Shown here: in pieces, positions 22,005 to 34,199 of the stretch | Layout: the number at the start of each line of letters is the position of its first letter | How positions within the stretch are numbered: position 1 is the stretch's first letter | Assembly: GCF_905171765.1 (NCBI RefSeq) | Contig: NC_053391.1 | Location: forward strand, 147,899,417 to 147,963,416 | Direction of reading: 5' to 3' | Length of the DNA stretch: 64,000 nt | Source of the DNA: Bufo bufo | Taxonomy: Eukaryota; Chordata; Amphibia; Anura; Bufonidae | Program-made: the position numbers and the translations under genes | Notes under the pieces: model-generated | Databases searched by the model: none | The model's input: only the letters and a program-made list of their open reading frames with translations | Told to the model about the DNA's origin: nothing

Positions 22005-23696
22005 TTTTAATTAAAAAAGCTGTTATTGTGTAAAACTTACACACTTAAACGTATCGACCGGCTCCTATAAAAAATATCACATGACCTAACCCCTCAAGTG
22101 AACAAAAAAAAAAAAGGTGTAAAAAAAGCAATTTTTTGTTATCTTACATCACAAAAAGTGTAATCGCAAGCGATCAAAGAGTCATACGCACCCCAAAATA
22201 GTGCCAATCAAACAGTCATCTCATCCCGCAAAAAATGAGACCCTATCCAAGATTATCGCCCAAAAACTGAAAAAACTATGGCTCTCAGACTATGGAGACA
22301 CTAAAACTTGATTTTTTTTTTTGTTTAAAAAATGAAATCATTGTGTAAAACTTACATAAATAAAAAAAATTGTATACATTTTCGGTATCACCGCATCCGT
22401 GACAACCTGGTCTATAAAAATACCACATGAGCTAACCTGTCAGATGAATGTTGTAAATAACAAAAATAAATAAAAACTGTGCCAAAACAGCTATTTCTTG
22501 TTACCTTGCCTCACAAAAAGTGTAATATAGAGCAACCAAAAATCATATGTACCCTAAACTAGTACCAACAAAACTTCCACTCTATCCCGTAGTTTCTAAA
22601 ATGGGGTCACTTTTTTGGAGTTTCTACTCTAGGGGTGCATCAGAGGGGATTTAAATGTCCAGCAAAATCTGCCTTCAAAAAAACCGTATGGCATTCCTTT
22701 CCTTCTTCACCCTGCCGTGTGCCCGTACAGCGGTTTACGACCACATTTGGGGTGTTTCTGTAAACTACAGAATCAGGGCCATAAATATTGAGTTTGGTTT
22801 GGCTGTTAACCCTTGCTTTGTAATTAGAAATAAAATATTAAAATGGAAAATCTACCAAAAAAGTGAAATTTAGAAATTGTATCTCTATTTTCCGTTCATT
22901 CTTGTGGAACACCTAAAGGGTTAACGATGTTTGTAAAATCTGTTTTGAATACCTTGAGGGGTGTAGTTTCTAGAATGGGGTAATTTTTGGGTGGTTTCTA
23001 TTATGTAAGCCTCACAAAGTGACTTCAGACCTGAACTGGTCCTTAAAAAGTTGGATTTTGAAAATTTCAGAGAAATTTCAATATATACTTCTAAACTTCT
23101 AAGTTTTGTAACGTCCCCCAAAAATAAAATGTCATTCCCAAAACGATCCTAACATGAAGTAGACATATGGGAAATGTAAAGTAATAACTATTTTTGTAGG
23201 TATTACTATGTATTATAGAAGTAGAGAAATTGAAACTTGGAAATTTGCAAATTTTTCAAAATTTTGGGCAAATTTGGTATTTTTTTGAAAATAAAAGTGA
23301 TTTTTTTTTTACTCCATTTTTCCAGTGTCATGAAGTACAATATGTGACGAATAAACAATCTCAGAATGCCCTGGCTAAGTAAAAGCGTTTTAAAGTTATC
23401 ACCACTTAAATTGACACTGGTCAGATTTGCACAAAATGGCCTGGTCCTTAAGGTGAAATAAGGCTGTGTCCTGAAGGGGTTAAAGAGTGTTTGCCAGTTC
23501 TCCGATGTGATGTTGTTTTACACTCATGAATCAATGTGAGAAACCTATATCTACTGTACCAGGGCAATTCCGGAAACCTTTTCTGAGTGTTTTTTATTGA
23601 TGATAATGTTCCGTCATTATTGTTATTCTATCCAATTTTGGTCCTAAATATGTCTAGTACCCAGACTTTATCTTAACGGACATTGTCAGAATAGTT

Positions 23697-24083
23697 GTAC
23701 CTATGAAACTTGACGACCTGTTACATGTGCACTTGGTAGCTGAAGTCTTCTGTGTTGGTCCCATGTCCATATGTGCCCTCATTGCTGAGAAAACTACGTT
23801 TTAATAAATGCAAATGAGTCTCGAGGAGAAATGGGGGCGTTGCTGTTACACCTAGAGGATCTGCTCTCCGCATCTGCTGCGCCTTCTGCACTTTGACAGG
23901 GTCAGGCAGGGTAAATGCCATCACACCTGCCTGGCCCTGTCAGTCCAGGAAATGCAGCAGTTGCAGAGATCCTCTAAGTGACTGCAAATGAGCCTCTAGG
24001 AGCAACGGGGGCACTGCATTTATTAAAATTTAGTTTTTCTTAGTTTTCTGCACATGCAACCGGTCAGCCAGTTTCATAGGTAC
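23697..24083. mobile_element. MITE with GTACCTATGAAAC termini
   Basis: The left end GTACCTATGAAACTTG pairs with the right end CAGTTTCATAGGTAC. A second inner pair (TGCAAATGAGTCTCGAGGAG and the direct variant TGCAAATGAGCCTCTAGGAG) lies within. It is non-coding. No target duplication could be fixed with confidence, so the superfamily is open. Confidence 0.6.
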
Positions 24084-24119
24084 AAATCTGCTAACCGATG
24101 ACAGAACTCTGGAGCTTCT

Positions 24120-24260
24120 TGAAATGAGGTTCCATGGTCAAGCAGCTGCACGCAAGCCTGATATCACTGCGCACAATGCCAGGCGTTGTCTGCAGTGGTG
24201 TAAAGCGCAGTATGAATGGTGGTGCACATCCCTGGGGTGTCCACTGTCGGGGATCTCCAT
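24120..24260 (+). pseudogene. Short relic of a Tc1-like transposase
   Basis: One frame reads HGQAAARKPDITAHNARR followed by LQWCKAQYEWW. This resembles the segment of Tc1 transposases just before the first catalytic aspartate. The catalytic residues themselves are missing and no TIRs are visible. It is a fragment of a different Tc1 family from the complete copy at 12799. Confidence 0.5.
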
Positions 24261-24429
24261 CAACGTTCAGATGATGTAATGCAATTAGGTTTTACTGAAA
24301 ATTCTAAGTACAGTCCTTTCAGGGACCTTTCGGGCACTGGTGCTCTTTAGCAAGCTGTTTGTTGTGCTGCAGTGTGACAAAAGTCCCCACAGTGTAGTTT
24401 TGTCTGGTAAATATACCAAAGCACCAGGT

Positions 24430-24600
24430 GTGTATATATATTATATGAAAACGGACAGCACATCCAGTAGAAAAAAGTGGAAATTTATTGAGCCACAGTG
24501 GCACAGTGAGGCGACGTTTCTCAAAACACAGAGCCTTTCTCAAGCATCAAACATAAGTGTAACATATGGTATAAATAGATGTACATAATTAAGGGGTGGA
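24430..24600 (-). repeat. Retroelement tail with a third, poorer hammerhead-like motif
   Basis: On the - strand the order is TTGAGAA (24543-24537), an extra A, GGCTC (24535-24531), a loop, then GAAACG (24520-24515). This mirrors the layout at 12058, but two core bases differ and the 3' strand of helix II is mostly missing, so it should be inactive. Downstream (still - strand) come GGCTCAATAAATTTCCAC and an AT-rich run. Confidence 0.4.
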
Positions 24601-25908
24601 GTGATCAATGAATACCATCAATGTAGCGAAAACATGTGTAGAGACAAATATAACATGATTAAAAATTGAAAATACAAAGTAATCTAGTGATAGGAATAGT
24701 GATACATAATCAGATATAAAGCATTATCGAAAACTTTACAGTAATGTGACATAATTACTATATAAATACAAGTAGCGCCAATATATATCAGCTGTTGTGT
24801 ATACACATAATTGCATTAATTTAAAAACAGGAGGAGCAAGCGATGGGAAGAATGACATACCAAATGGAAACAGCGTGTTCACACATGTCCGCAATGGCCA
24901 AAGTTGGCGTCTACCTCTGGGAAGTGCGCAGGCGTCAGGATGCGTCTCAGAAGAGTGACGTATGTTACGTCCCCGACAGGCACATCGCTCTGCTGGGTGA
25001 CGTCATGCTACGTCCAAGACAGGCGTGTCGCCCAGATCGGACACAGCAGGGCCGGAAGACTCTGACAGCTCTCCAACGCGCATGCTCACATCAATGCGTG
25101 TGTAGAAACGCCATATTGGATACTGGCAGAAGACCACAGTTGTATAATTTATATAATACATGGCTCGTAGGAGGCCTGAGAAGGAGCCGGACATATATTT
25201 ACATCAAACTACATCTGAAAGAGAAGCTGTCCCCTCTCCTGATATTATTTTAGTAACTTGCATTCATCATGTAATAACAATTCTGGAGCATCTATTCTTA
25301 ATACTCTATGTTGTGCCATTCTTCGGTTATTCCTGCTAGAAGTTTACAAACAAATTGGCAGCAGTCTGCACTAAAGGTACTCCTGGTGTTCACAAATGGC
25401 ATATGGGTTTTTTAGGTAGAGTTTTTACTGCACCTTATCTGCTATGTGAATATTTCATAATCTGCTTTTAGATGGAATGACCTTTGTTAACATTTGTAAA
25501 GTTATTTTTCTGTGTCCTGAAACAAAAAGAAAAAAAAATGTAAAGAATTTGCTATTATAGTTGCCAGTGTCTGACGGAAAGTCTTATTCATTCTTTTCAT
25601 AATTTTCGCTGTGAATTTTCTGTGCTCTGTTCCTCTTCAGATGCTATTTTATTTTCTTGGAGAATTATCAGTTAACTTGCACTGATTATCACTGATTTCA
25701 TTTGTTCAAAGCAAGGTTGTAAATTGTCTCTTGTTCCTGATGTCCCAATTATGTTCCACCTGCTTCCACTGACCGCCTTGGCTTGTGATTCAGTCAAATT
25801 AGCTCACCCTTGTGAATGGATAATGTCTTTAGCAGATCCCATCTTCATCTGTGCTTCTGTTGTTTTCTGGAAAACCTTTCAAATTTCCTTTTCTATTTTT
25901 CCTTTTAG
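24601..25908. other. Intron; half copy of a palindromic repeat at about 25222-25390
   Basis: About 25222-25345 matches one arm of the palindromic repeat at 53728-54068 (shared phrase ATTCTGGAGCATCTATTCTT and CTATGTTGTGCCATTC). The remainder shows no coding or repeat signal I recognise. The acceptor tract before exon c (TTTCTATTTTTCCTTTTAG, ends 25908) is strong. Confidence 0.5.
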
Positions 25909-26041
25909 TTACGTAATCAGTCAGATCTTGTCAGACCAGCCCCGAGACACCATAGTGGAAAACATTCAGAAAAAGCTCATGGAGATTGGAGAAAATGTGA
26001 TCAATGGCAGCATTCCCATTGGCCAGTATGAGATTAATAAG
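25909..26041 (+). CDS. POLA1: POLA1 exon c
   Basis: One base completes the asparagine codon begun in exon b, then 44 codons read [18 protein letters not shown], continuing [16 protein letters not shown] and ending QYEINK. This segment links the thumb domain to the C-terminal part of the catalytic subunit. The acceptor AG is at 25907-25908 and the donor GTAAAC starts at 26042, in phase 0. Exons b and c together make exactly 113 codons. Compared with the human sequence as I know it, substitutions are conservative (for example KKLMEIG for KRLIEIG). Confidence 0.97.
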
Positions 26042-26519
26042 GTAAACTTTTAGAGGCACTGAGGTTTCCAGATTTTCCCTTTTGAGACATGTTTTTCTGT
26101 ACACGCCATTATATTGTGTTGCAGAACGTTTTCTGGCTAGCTAGGACTGTCGGAGGATGCGTTTAAACTATGATGAGGCATGAAATCCGTCATAACTTAA
26201 GCACATCCTCTGGCAATGCGGGGGATATCAAGACCGGGGGAGAAAACGCCAGTCTTGATAAATGATCTCCATTAAATTTGGTGGAAAATGCGAATATGTT
26301 CTTTGCCATCTTTCCTCCCTGTCCATACCATTTTTAGTATGTGCACTTTACAAGTGCAACTGTTTGCCATCCATTTATGTGTTTCATTGATTTCCATTGT
26401 AAAAATAAAATTCCAGTGGCCCTTTATTGGGCACGTCAATTGACTACAATTTCCAATACGGTTAGAAAGAAGGGTATGCTTACTAATGCTGACCGCACTG
26501 GTCCATTAGAGGCTATAAC
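26042..26519. other. Short intron, nothing recognised
   Basis: No repeat or gene was recognised between exon c and the Tc1 derivative at 26520. Confidence 0.6.
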
Positions 26520-27134
26520 TACAGTCAGGTCCATAAATATTGGGACATCGACACAATTCTAAAATTTTTGGCTCTATACACCACCATAATGGATTTGACC
26601 CAAAACATACTGCAAAAGCAACCAAAGAGTTTTTTAAGGGAAAGAAGTGGAATGTTATGCAATGGCCAAGTCAATCACCTGACCTGAATCCGATTGAGCA
26701 TGCATTTCACTTGCTGAAGACAAAACTGAAAGGAAAATGCTCCAAGAACAAGCAGGAACTGAAGACTGTTGCAGTAGAGGCCTGGCAGAGCATCACCAGG
26801 GATGAAACCCAGCGTCTGGTGATGTCTATGCGTTCCAGACTTCAGGCTGTAATTGACTGCAAAGGATTTGCAACCAAGTATTAAAAAGTGAAAGTTTGAT
26901 TTATGATTATTATTCTGTCCCATTACTTTTGGTTCCTTAACAAGTGGGAGGCACATATGCAAACTGTTGTAATTCCTACACCGTTCACCTGATTTGGATG
27001 TAAATACCCTCAAATTAAAGCTGACAGTCTGCAGTTAAAGCACATCTAGTTCGTTTCATTTCAAATCCATTGTGGTGTATAGAGCAATAAATATTAGAAT
27101 TGTGTCAATGTCCCAATATTTATGGACCTGACTA
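26520..27134 (+). mobile_element. Tc1-like deletion derivative (615 bp)
   Basis: The ends are mirror images: TACAGTCAGGTCCATAAATA on the left and the complementary TATTTATGGACCTGACTA on the right, continuing for about 40 bases. TA lies at each boundary. Most of the transposase has been lost by an internal deletion whose join is near 26595. Only the C-terminal part remains as an open frame. The element belongs to a different family from the intact copy at 12799. Confidence 0.9.
26590..26884 (+). pseudogene. C-terminal fragment of Tc1-like transposase
   Basis: The surviving frame reads DPKHTAKATKEFF, then [16 protein letters not shown] with the catalytic glutamate, and ends at a stop after GFATKY. 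The second catalytic aspartate should immediately precede DPKHT but is replaced by the deletion junction (NGF), and everything N-terminal to it is gone. It cannot transpose. Confidence 0.85.
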
Positions 27135-27397
27135 TGTGTTGGCAAGCACGTTGACAGATTTTCTCAAAGAATGTGCTAGGCATGCACAATAAAAAAAATG
27201 GTGGCAGTCCAGCCCACAAGTCCTATCTCTGTATTTTACATTTTAAAGGGATTTTCCACCTCATCCTTTCCCATGAATAAGCCATTAATCTTGGAATCTT
27301 GTAAATCCTCTTTAATATCTTTACCACACCAGTGCAGCTTTCCCATTGTGTCACTCCGTTAATAATGTGTTTTTTTTCCCCGTTTTTTTTCTTTTAG

Positions 27398-27904
<507 letters not shown>

Positions 27905-27909
27905 GGTGG

Positions 27910-28514
27910 TGTCACGGTCTTTCAGGTGACTGATGTCAGGAGATCAAGGAGACTGGCATAGCATGGAGGAATCTAACAGCCTCCTTGATTTATCTTGATT
28001 CAAGCCTCCTTGATTTATCTTGATTCAGTGTTGATGGGGTTAATGACCACTTCCCTTGTCTCAGCTGTTGCTCAGTGGTCATCACTTCTACCCTTTATAG
28101 TGTGACCCCACCCTTCTGACTATGCGGTAGATTGCTTCATTTGGTTTTGGAAAGAGCTGGAGTGTGGTTCTCCCTTAGTTCCTGCTCATCCATCTTCAAC
28201 AGAAGCTAAGTGTCTCGCTTGTTTTTATTTTGTCTTTTCCCCTTGGTTGTGGTTACTGGGCCTCAGGGAGACGCTTGTTCCTTCATCTTGGAAGGAACGG
28301 ATTGTCTCAGCCCTGCCAATATCTTTAGGGCTTCCAGGTTCCTGCGTATGGGCATTTCTACCTTCAAGGGGTGCCCATACGGTTAGGAGTCAGGGCTAGG
28401 AGTAGGGTTCTTTAGGTGTTGACCCTTTCCCTTCCCTAGCGTTCAGGCCTAGTGGCTTTTCCCTTCCCCTCTGGTTGTCGGTGTGGTGTTTACTCCTTTA
28501 CCTCATCCCTGACA
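27910..28514 (+). repeat. 5' LTR of the gypsy element
   Basis: This 605-base LTR has a TATA-like CCCTTTATAG near 28093. It differs from the 3' LTR by a direct duplication of about 25 bases (the phrase CCTCCTTGATTTATCTTGAT occurs twice, from 27991 and 28008), by loss of about 20 bases near 28328 and by scattered substitutions. The sequence just inside it (from 28515, TAATCTACCGCC) should be the primer-binding site but lacks the usual TGG, so the priming tRNA cannot be named. Confidence 0.9.
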
Positions 28515-28560
28515 TAATCTACCGCCATAACCGCCATTTTTTGTTCAGGTCAGTGCAGCT

Positions 28561-29490
28561 ATGGATTCTATGTCTGCACTTGAACAGATTCAGGGGCTGT
28601 CTTTGGAGGTAGCAGACCTCCGCCCGACAGTCTTACAGATTCAGAAACCACAGGCGGCTGCTACCGGTGGTGGGTACCAGGCCTGCCCTGAACCGAAGGT
28701 GGCTCTCCCGGACAGATTTTCTGGAGGTAGTGCCAATTTCATCTGGTTCTGGGAGTCATGTAAATTATACTTTAAGCTGCGTCCATACTCTTCTGGAAAC
28801 TAGAGTCAACGTTTGGGTATGATCATTTCTTTGCTTAAAGTTGACGCCCAGTCGTGGACTTTTTCTCTGCCGACCAGATCGCCGTCCCTCCAGTCGGTAG
28901 ATACGTTTTTTTTAGAGCCTTGGGTCTTATTTACGATGACCCGGATCAGATCTCTCAGGCCGAAACCAAATTACGTGGTTTACAGCAGGGAGAGCTCTCC
29001 GCGGAGATCTATTGCTCTGGATTTAGGAGATGGGCTACGGAGTGGAATGATCCTGCTCTCCGTAGCCAATTCTGTCAGGGTCTGAGAGGCTGCAGGATGC
29101 GTTGGCCTTTCATGAAAATCCTTAGTCATTGGAAGCAGCTGTGTCCCTTGCTGTACGTCTTGATTGACGCCTGAGGGAGAGATCTAGGTGTTCTCACCCT
29201 CAAGATGTACTGTCAAACATGGTGGCGGCTTCCTTTGACACTTATGGTAAAGAGACACCTGTGGATGTGCCTGTGCAGTTAGGGGGAGCTACTCCTGAGA
29301 CTGCTAGCAAGAGCTTTGGTTATAAGAGGGGAGTGTGTTTTTGTTGCAAAAAGAAGGGACATTTTGTAAATATTTGTCTGTGCATTCAGTGTCAAGGTGA
29401 CAACGAAAGAAAAACATTTAATCCCCAAATAACTATTGGTGGTGTGGGTGGGGAGCAAGAAAACTTACTTTTGTCATTTATTGGTAGTAC
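28561..29490 (+). pseudogene. Gypsy gag, broken
   Basis: The frame starts at ATG 28561 (MDSMSALEQIQGLSLEV) and reads into the capsid region (VALPDRFSGGSANF), stopping at TAG 28801. Capsid sequence goes on in other frames (ALGLIYDDPDQ, then FRRWATEWNDPALR around 29010-29060). The nucleocapsid zinc knuckle is intact: CFCCKKKGHFVNIC at about 29338-29379 has the C-x2-C-x4-H-x4-C spacing. At least two frameshifts or stops prevent a full product. Confidence 0.8.
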
Positions 29491-29509
29491 CTGATTTCTC
29501 CTGTCTGCC

Positions 29510-32500
29510 AAGGTGGTGTTAGAGTCCAAAACAGTGGATATCAAGGTATTTATCGATAGTGAGGCTGGGATTAACCTGTTTGATGGACATTTTGTTCGCT
29601 TTCATGGGTTGACTACTAGTGTACTAGAGAAAAGCATTTCTGTCTTTTAAATTGATTCTGCACCTCTTACCCAAAAATGCCTGTTGCAGGTGGTAAATGA
29701 CATCCATTTAAGAGTGGGTGATTTCCATCAGGAATCTATCTCATGTTATGTGTTGGAGGGTCTGCCTGATAGTTTTGGGCTTACCATGGTTAAGCAAACA
29801 TAACCCTACCATCGATTGGCAAGCGAGACAGATTCTCAATTGGAGTGATTTTTGCATGGACAACTGTCTTAATACGTCTTTCTCTGTGGTCACCACTAAA
29901 ACTGTACCCTCGTTCGTTTCCGAATTTTCAGAGAGTGGTAACCAGGCGTTACCCCCGCATCGGGAGTATGATTGTCCCGTCAATCTTATTCCTGGAGCTA
30001 AACTGCCCAAATCTCGGTTGTATAATCTTTCAGAGCTCGAAAGAAAGGCTATGGCGAGAGTATATCACCGAGAGCTTGGTGAAAGGGTCATATCAGACCA
30101 TCCAAATCCCCAGTGGATGCTTGGTTTTTCTTTGTAAAAAAAAAAAGATGGTACCCTTAGACCATCTCTGGACTTCCGTGAGCTCAACCGTATTTCCGTC
30201 CGTGATCCTTACCCCCTTCCTTTAATTCCGGATTTGTTTAATCAAATTGTCGGTGCCAAGATGTTTTCTAAATTGGATCTGAGGGGGGCATATAATTTGG
30301 TAAGGATCATAGTGGGGAAAGAATGGAAGACAGCCTTTAATACCCCTGACGGTCATTTTGAGAATATGCCTTTTGGGTTAACCAATGCTCCAGCGGTTTT
30401 TCAACACTTTGTCAATGACATCTTTCATCATACGGTGGGGAGATTTGTTGTTGTATATCTGGATGACGTACTAATTTATTCTCCAGACATGGAGACTCAT
30501 CAGGATCATGGGAGACAGGTGTTCCAGATCCTAAGACAGAATAAATTGTATGCGAAGATGGAAAAATGTGTTTTTACTGTTCAGGAAGTGCAATTTCCTG
30601 GGTTACCTGCTCTCATCCTCAGGTTTTCGTATGGATCCCGAGAAAGTCCGTGCGGTGTTGGACTGGGATCGACTCGAAAATCTGAAAGAGTTTATGCGGT
30701 TTTTGGGATTCACAAACTACTGTACTACCGTAAATTCATCTTGAACTATTCGACTGTGGTTAAACCTTTAACAGACATGACTAGGAAGGGGGTCTATTTC
30801 TCTGTTTGGTCTGAGGCAGCATTACAAGCCTTTTCTGCTGTGAAGGAATGTTTTGCTTCAGCCACTATTCTGGTGAAACCGAATGTGTCTCAGCCATTCA
30901 TTGTAGAGGTTGACGCATCCGAGGTAGGGGTGGGAGCTTTTTTGTCGCAAGGTCCTTCACCTAGTAAATGACGCCCATGTGATTTTTCTCTAAAAAAAAC
31001 TACTTTTGACTGCTGAAAGAAATTGACGTGGGTAATAGGGAATTGCTGGCCATTAAGTTGGCTTTTGAAGAATGGTGCCATTGGTTAGGAGGGAGCAATT
31101 CATCCTATAACTATAATTACTGATCACAAAAATCTTGTTTACTTTAAGTCGGCTAAACAACTGAATACAAGGCAGTCCAGATGGTCGATGCTTTGTCACG
31201 CAGCCTTCTAAAGATCCTAGTCCTATTTTGTCTGAAGGGGTAGTCATATCTTCCCTATATCCTGATCTTGAGGCTAAGGTATTGGAGGCCCAAGAGGATG
31301 CAGCGGACTCTTGTCCTCCAGGGAAATTGTTTGTTCCCTCAGATTTGCGTCACAAGGTATTTGAGGAACATCACTGTACTGTCTTGGCTGGACACCCTGG
31401 GAGTAGATCCACTGTCGATCTCTTCTCTCAACTGTGTTGAGGACTATGTGTCAGCCTGTTGTACCTGTGCTCATGCTAAGGTGACACATACTCTGCCTTC
31501 TGGATCTATTCTTCCATTACCCATCCCGTCCAGACCTTGGACGCATTTGTTCATGGACTTTATCATGGATTTACCAAATTCTTCGGGGAAAAACGTGATC
31601 CTGGTGGTAATTGATCGGTTTCACAAAATGGAGCATTTTATAGCGTTGCCTGCTCTACCTAATGCCAAAATTCTTGCACAGATGTTTGTCGATAACATTG
31701 TGAAACTACATGGCATTCCCTCTGATGTGGTGTCTGATCGGGGGACTCAGTTGGTTTCTAGATTCTGGAAAGCATTCTGTACTCAACTGAGTGTACAATT
31801 GTCCTCTTCTTTGGCTTTTCATTCTCAGTCGAACGGACAGACTGAGCGCACCAATCAGAATCTGGAGGCTTACTTGAGATGTTTTGTTTTGGAGAACCAG
31901 GAGGAGTGGTCTTCATTCTTGTCGTTAGCTGAGTTTGCCATTAATAACCGTAGACAGGAGTCCACTAATAATTCGCAATTTTTTAGGGCATATGGATTCC
32001 ATCTGCAGTTTGGCACATTTTCTAGTTCTCAAAATTCCGATATTCCTGAGGAGGAACGATTTTCCTCTTCTTTGTCTTCGACTTGGCGGAAAATTCTAAA
32101 TAACTTGAAAAAGATGGGCAACAGGTATAAGCGTGTGGCTGACAGGAGACGTATGAATGGTCCGGACCTGAGAGTGGGTGATTCTGTGTGGCTGTCCACA
32201 AGAAACATTAAGCTTAAGGTACCTTCTTGGAAGTTGGGCCCAAGATTTTTTGGTCCATATAAGATCACTGCCATTGTTAACCCTGTAGCCTTCCGTCTTG
32301 AACTTCCTCAGGCTTTGAAAATTCATAACTTATTTCATAAGTCATTGTTGAAGAAATGTGTCGAACCTGTTCAGCCGTCCTCCTTGCCTCCCGCTCCTGT
32401 CATGGTGGACGCTAATTTAAAATCGGCAGGATTGTGGACTCCCGAGTTCTCCGTAGATCCCTCCAGTATCTCGTCCACTGGAAGGGTTACAGACCAGAGG

Positions 32501-32640
32501 AGAGGATGTGGGTTCCAGCGGCCACGGCCAATGTTAATGCGAATTGTCTGGTGAAGGCTTTTCACAGAGCCCATCCTAATAAGGTCGGTCCTGGGTGCCC
32601 GGAGGTTACCCGTAGAAGGGGGGGGGTACTGTCACTGTCC
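29510..32640 (+). pseudogene. Gypsy pol: protease, RT, RNase H, integrase, chromodomain, broken
   Basis: The protease active site is altered (FIDSEAG for the usual DSGA). Reverse transcriptase shows FSKLDLRGAYNLVRI, MPFGLTNAPAVF and an intact catalytic YLDDVLIYS near 30455. RNase H begins FIVEVDASEVGVGAFLSQ (about 30898). The integrase zinc domain has its histidines in HHCTVLAGHPG and its cysteines in CCTCAHAK, but in different frames. The integrase core keeps D in FMDFIMDL, D in VVSDRGTQ and E in GQTERTNQN. A chromodomain (LVHWKGYRPEERMW) lies at about 32460-32560 in yet another frame. Frameshifts at about 29800, 30150, 30600, 30970, 31440 and 32440 make it non-functional. Confidence 0.9.
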
Positions 32641-33224
32641 CTCAGGTGACTGATGTCAGGAGATCAAGGAGACTGGCTGAGCGTGGAGGAATCTAACAGC
32701 CTCCTTGATTTCTCTTGATTCAGTGTTGATAGGGTTAATGACCACTTCCCTTGTCTAAGCTGTTGCTCAGTGGTCATCGCTTCTACCCTGTATATATAGT
32801 CTGACCCCACCCTTCTGACTGCGGTAGATTGCTTAATTTGATTTTGGAAAGAGCTGGAGTGTTGTTCTCCCTGAGTTCCTGCTCATCCTTCTACAACAGA
32901 AGCTAAGTGTCTCACTTGTTTGTATTATGTCTTTTCCCCTTGGTTGTGGTTACTAGGCCTCAGGGAGACGCTTGTTCCTTCATCTTGGAAGGAACGGGTT
33001 ATCTCAGCCCTGCCAATATCTTTAGGGCACCTCAGGGTCTCCAGGGCTTCCAAGTTCCTGTGTATGGGCATTTCTACCTTCAAGGGGTGTCTATACGGTT
33101 AGGAGTCAAGGCCAGGGTTCTTTAGGTGGTGACCCTTTCCCTTCCCTAGCGTTGAGGCCTAGTGGCTTTTCCCTTCCCCTCTGGTTGTCGGTGTGGGGTT
33201 TACTCCTTAACCTCATCCGTGACA
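32630..33224 (+). repeat. 3' LTR of the gypsy element
   Basis: This 595-base LTR carries a TATATATAG box near 32790. It has a single CCTCCTTGATT phrase where the 5' LTR has two, and keeps an extra segment with GGGTCTCCAGGGC near 33035. Differences from the 5' LTR accumulated after insertion. Confidence 0.9.
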
Positions 33225-33229
33225 GGTGG

Positions 33230-34199
33230 ACAGCTTGAATGTCCTCTCCATTCTGGGAATACAGAGAACGTTTGCTGCTGCTTGTATTCTGTTGATGGTT
33301 TCTGGAAGACAGCTACAAAGAATTTAATGCCTTACCCTTATGATCCCAGTTGTAAAGCGATCAACTAGGGTTTGTATGTTTGAGAATTCAAGTTAAAGTT
33401 AATATTCAAAACTATGGCCTTTTATTTCCACTATTTCCTATGACTTGACATCTACACCTCTCAAAAAAGGCAAGGGATCATGATATTTGTGGGTTCTTCT
33501 ATAGAAAATGTGCAACTTTATGCACAAACCCTTATCTTGTGATGTGCCATGAAGACATGAAAGATGGTGTCCAGAGAGGCTCAGTGATTGTTAGTTTGAT
33601 AGGACTGACATCAGCTTTGGCTAAGGTAGGCTCAGATCATTAAAAGCAGTTTTTTTTTTCTTTTTTTCTTTTTTTAGTGCCTATTTTTCTTCCTTGTTTT
33701 CATTTTGGCGTACATACAGCTTATTGATAATGGCAACCCTCTGATATGGTCTATACTGCATTGCAGTATATTATTCCTATTAATGTTAAACTCATATAGG
33801 GTTACCCGGATGGCCGAACTGGGTGTCTTAACCAGACCACATCATCCTTGGAAAACCATCCACAGCCTGCAGTTGTGTTCTGGGGGTACCAAACGGCTTA
33901 TAGAGTGAGCCCCCACACACTGTGAAATCTCATAGGCCAGTCACCATTGAACACATGATCTAAAGAATTAAATGAGCATGATACAAGTTGTAACTTAGAG
34001 TTTGTAATTCAGGCGGTACCCAAGAGTGATGGTGCTGGCACAGCTTCTGCTTAATCTAAAACTTGATAAAGTTTAAGATTAAATAACCTATCAATAACTA
34101 GACCTATCGCAAGGGCATGCCTACAAATCTAATCTGAAAGCACCTAGCTCCAATCTGTGACATGTGGGAGTGACATAAAAGCCCAATAGAACGCTTTTT
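33230..34199. other. Intron, probably the worn left flank of a Tc1 relic
   Basis: No gene. About 33455-33480 (CACCTCTCAAAAAAGGCAAG) may be the decayed left end of the Tc1 relic that follows, but the expected matching right end was not found. Confidence 0.4.

Larger units (their letters stand above)
16009..23483. mobile_element. TTAA-flanked transposon of about 2 kb, split by a DIRS retrotransposon
   Basis: The left end is TTAACCTGTTCAGGACACAG and the right end, on the complement, TTAACCCCTTCAGGACACAG. These long TIRs with TTAA at 16009-16012 and 23480-23483 identify one element. Its own DNA is about 16009-16560 and 22005-23483; the middle is the inserted DIRS element. It has no transposase. 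The right half contains internal units around GTGTAAAACTTACA and GGTATC[A/G]CCGC, and a module with ACCTTGAGGGGTGTAGTTTC. The same modules, in both orientations, make up the repeat at 62746-64000. Confidence 0.75.
27910..33224 (+). mobile_element. Ty3/gypsy LTR retrotransposon of the chromodomain (chromovirus) type
   Basis: Two LTRs (27910-28514 and 32630-33224) enclose gag, protease, reverse transcriptase, RNase H and integrase in gypsy order. The LTRs begin TGTCAC and end TGACA. The element is flanked by the 5-bp duplication GGTGG (27905-27909 and 33225-33229), so both ends are original. A purine tract GAAGGGGGGGG just before the 3' LTR is the plus-strand primer site. The integrase is followed by a chromodomain, which in this lineage directs insertion to marked chromatin. 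The genes have several frameshifts and the element is inactive. Confidence 0.95.
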
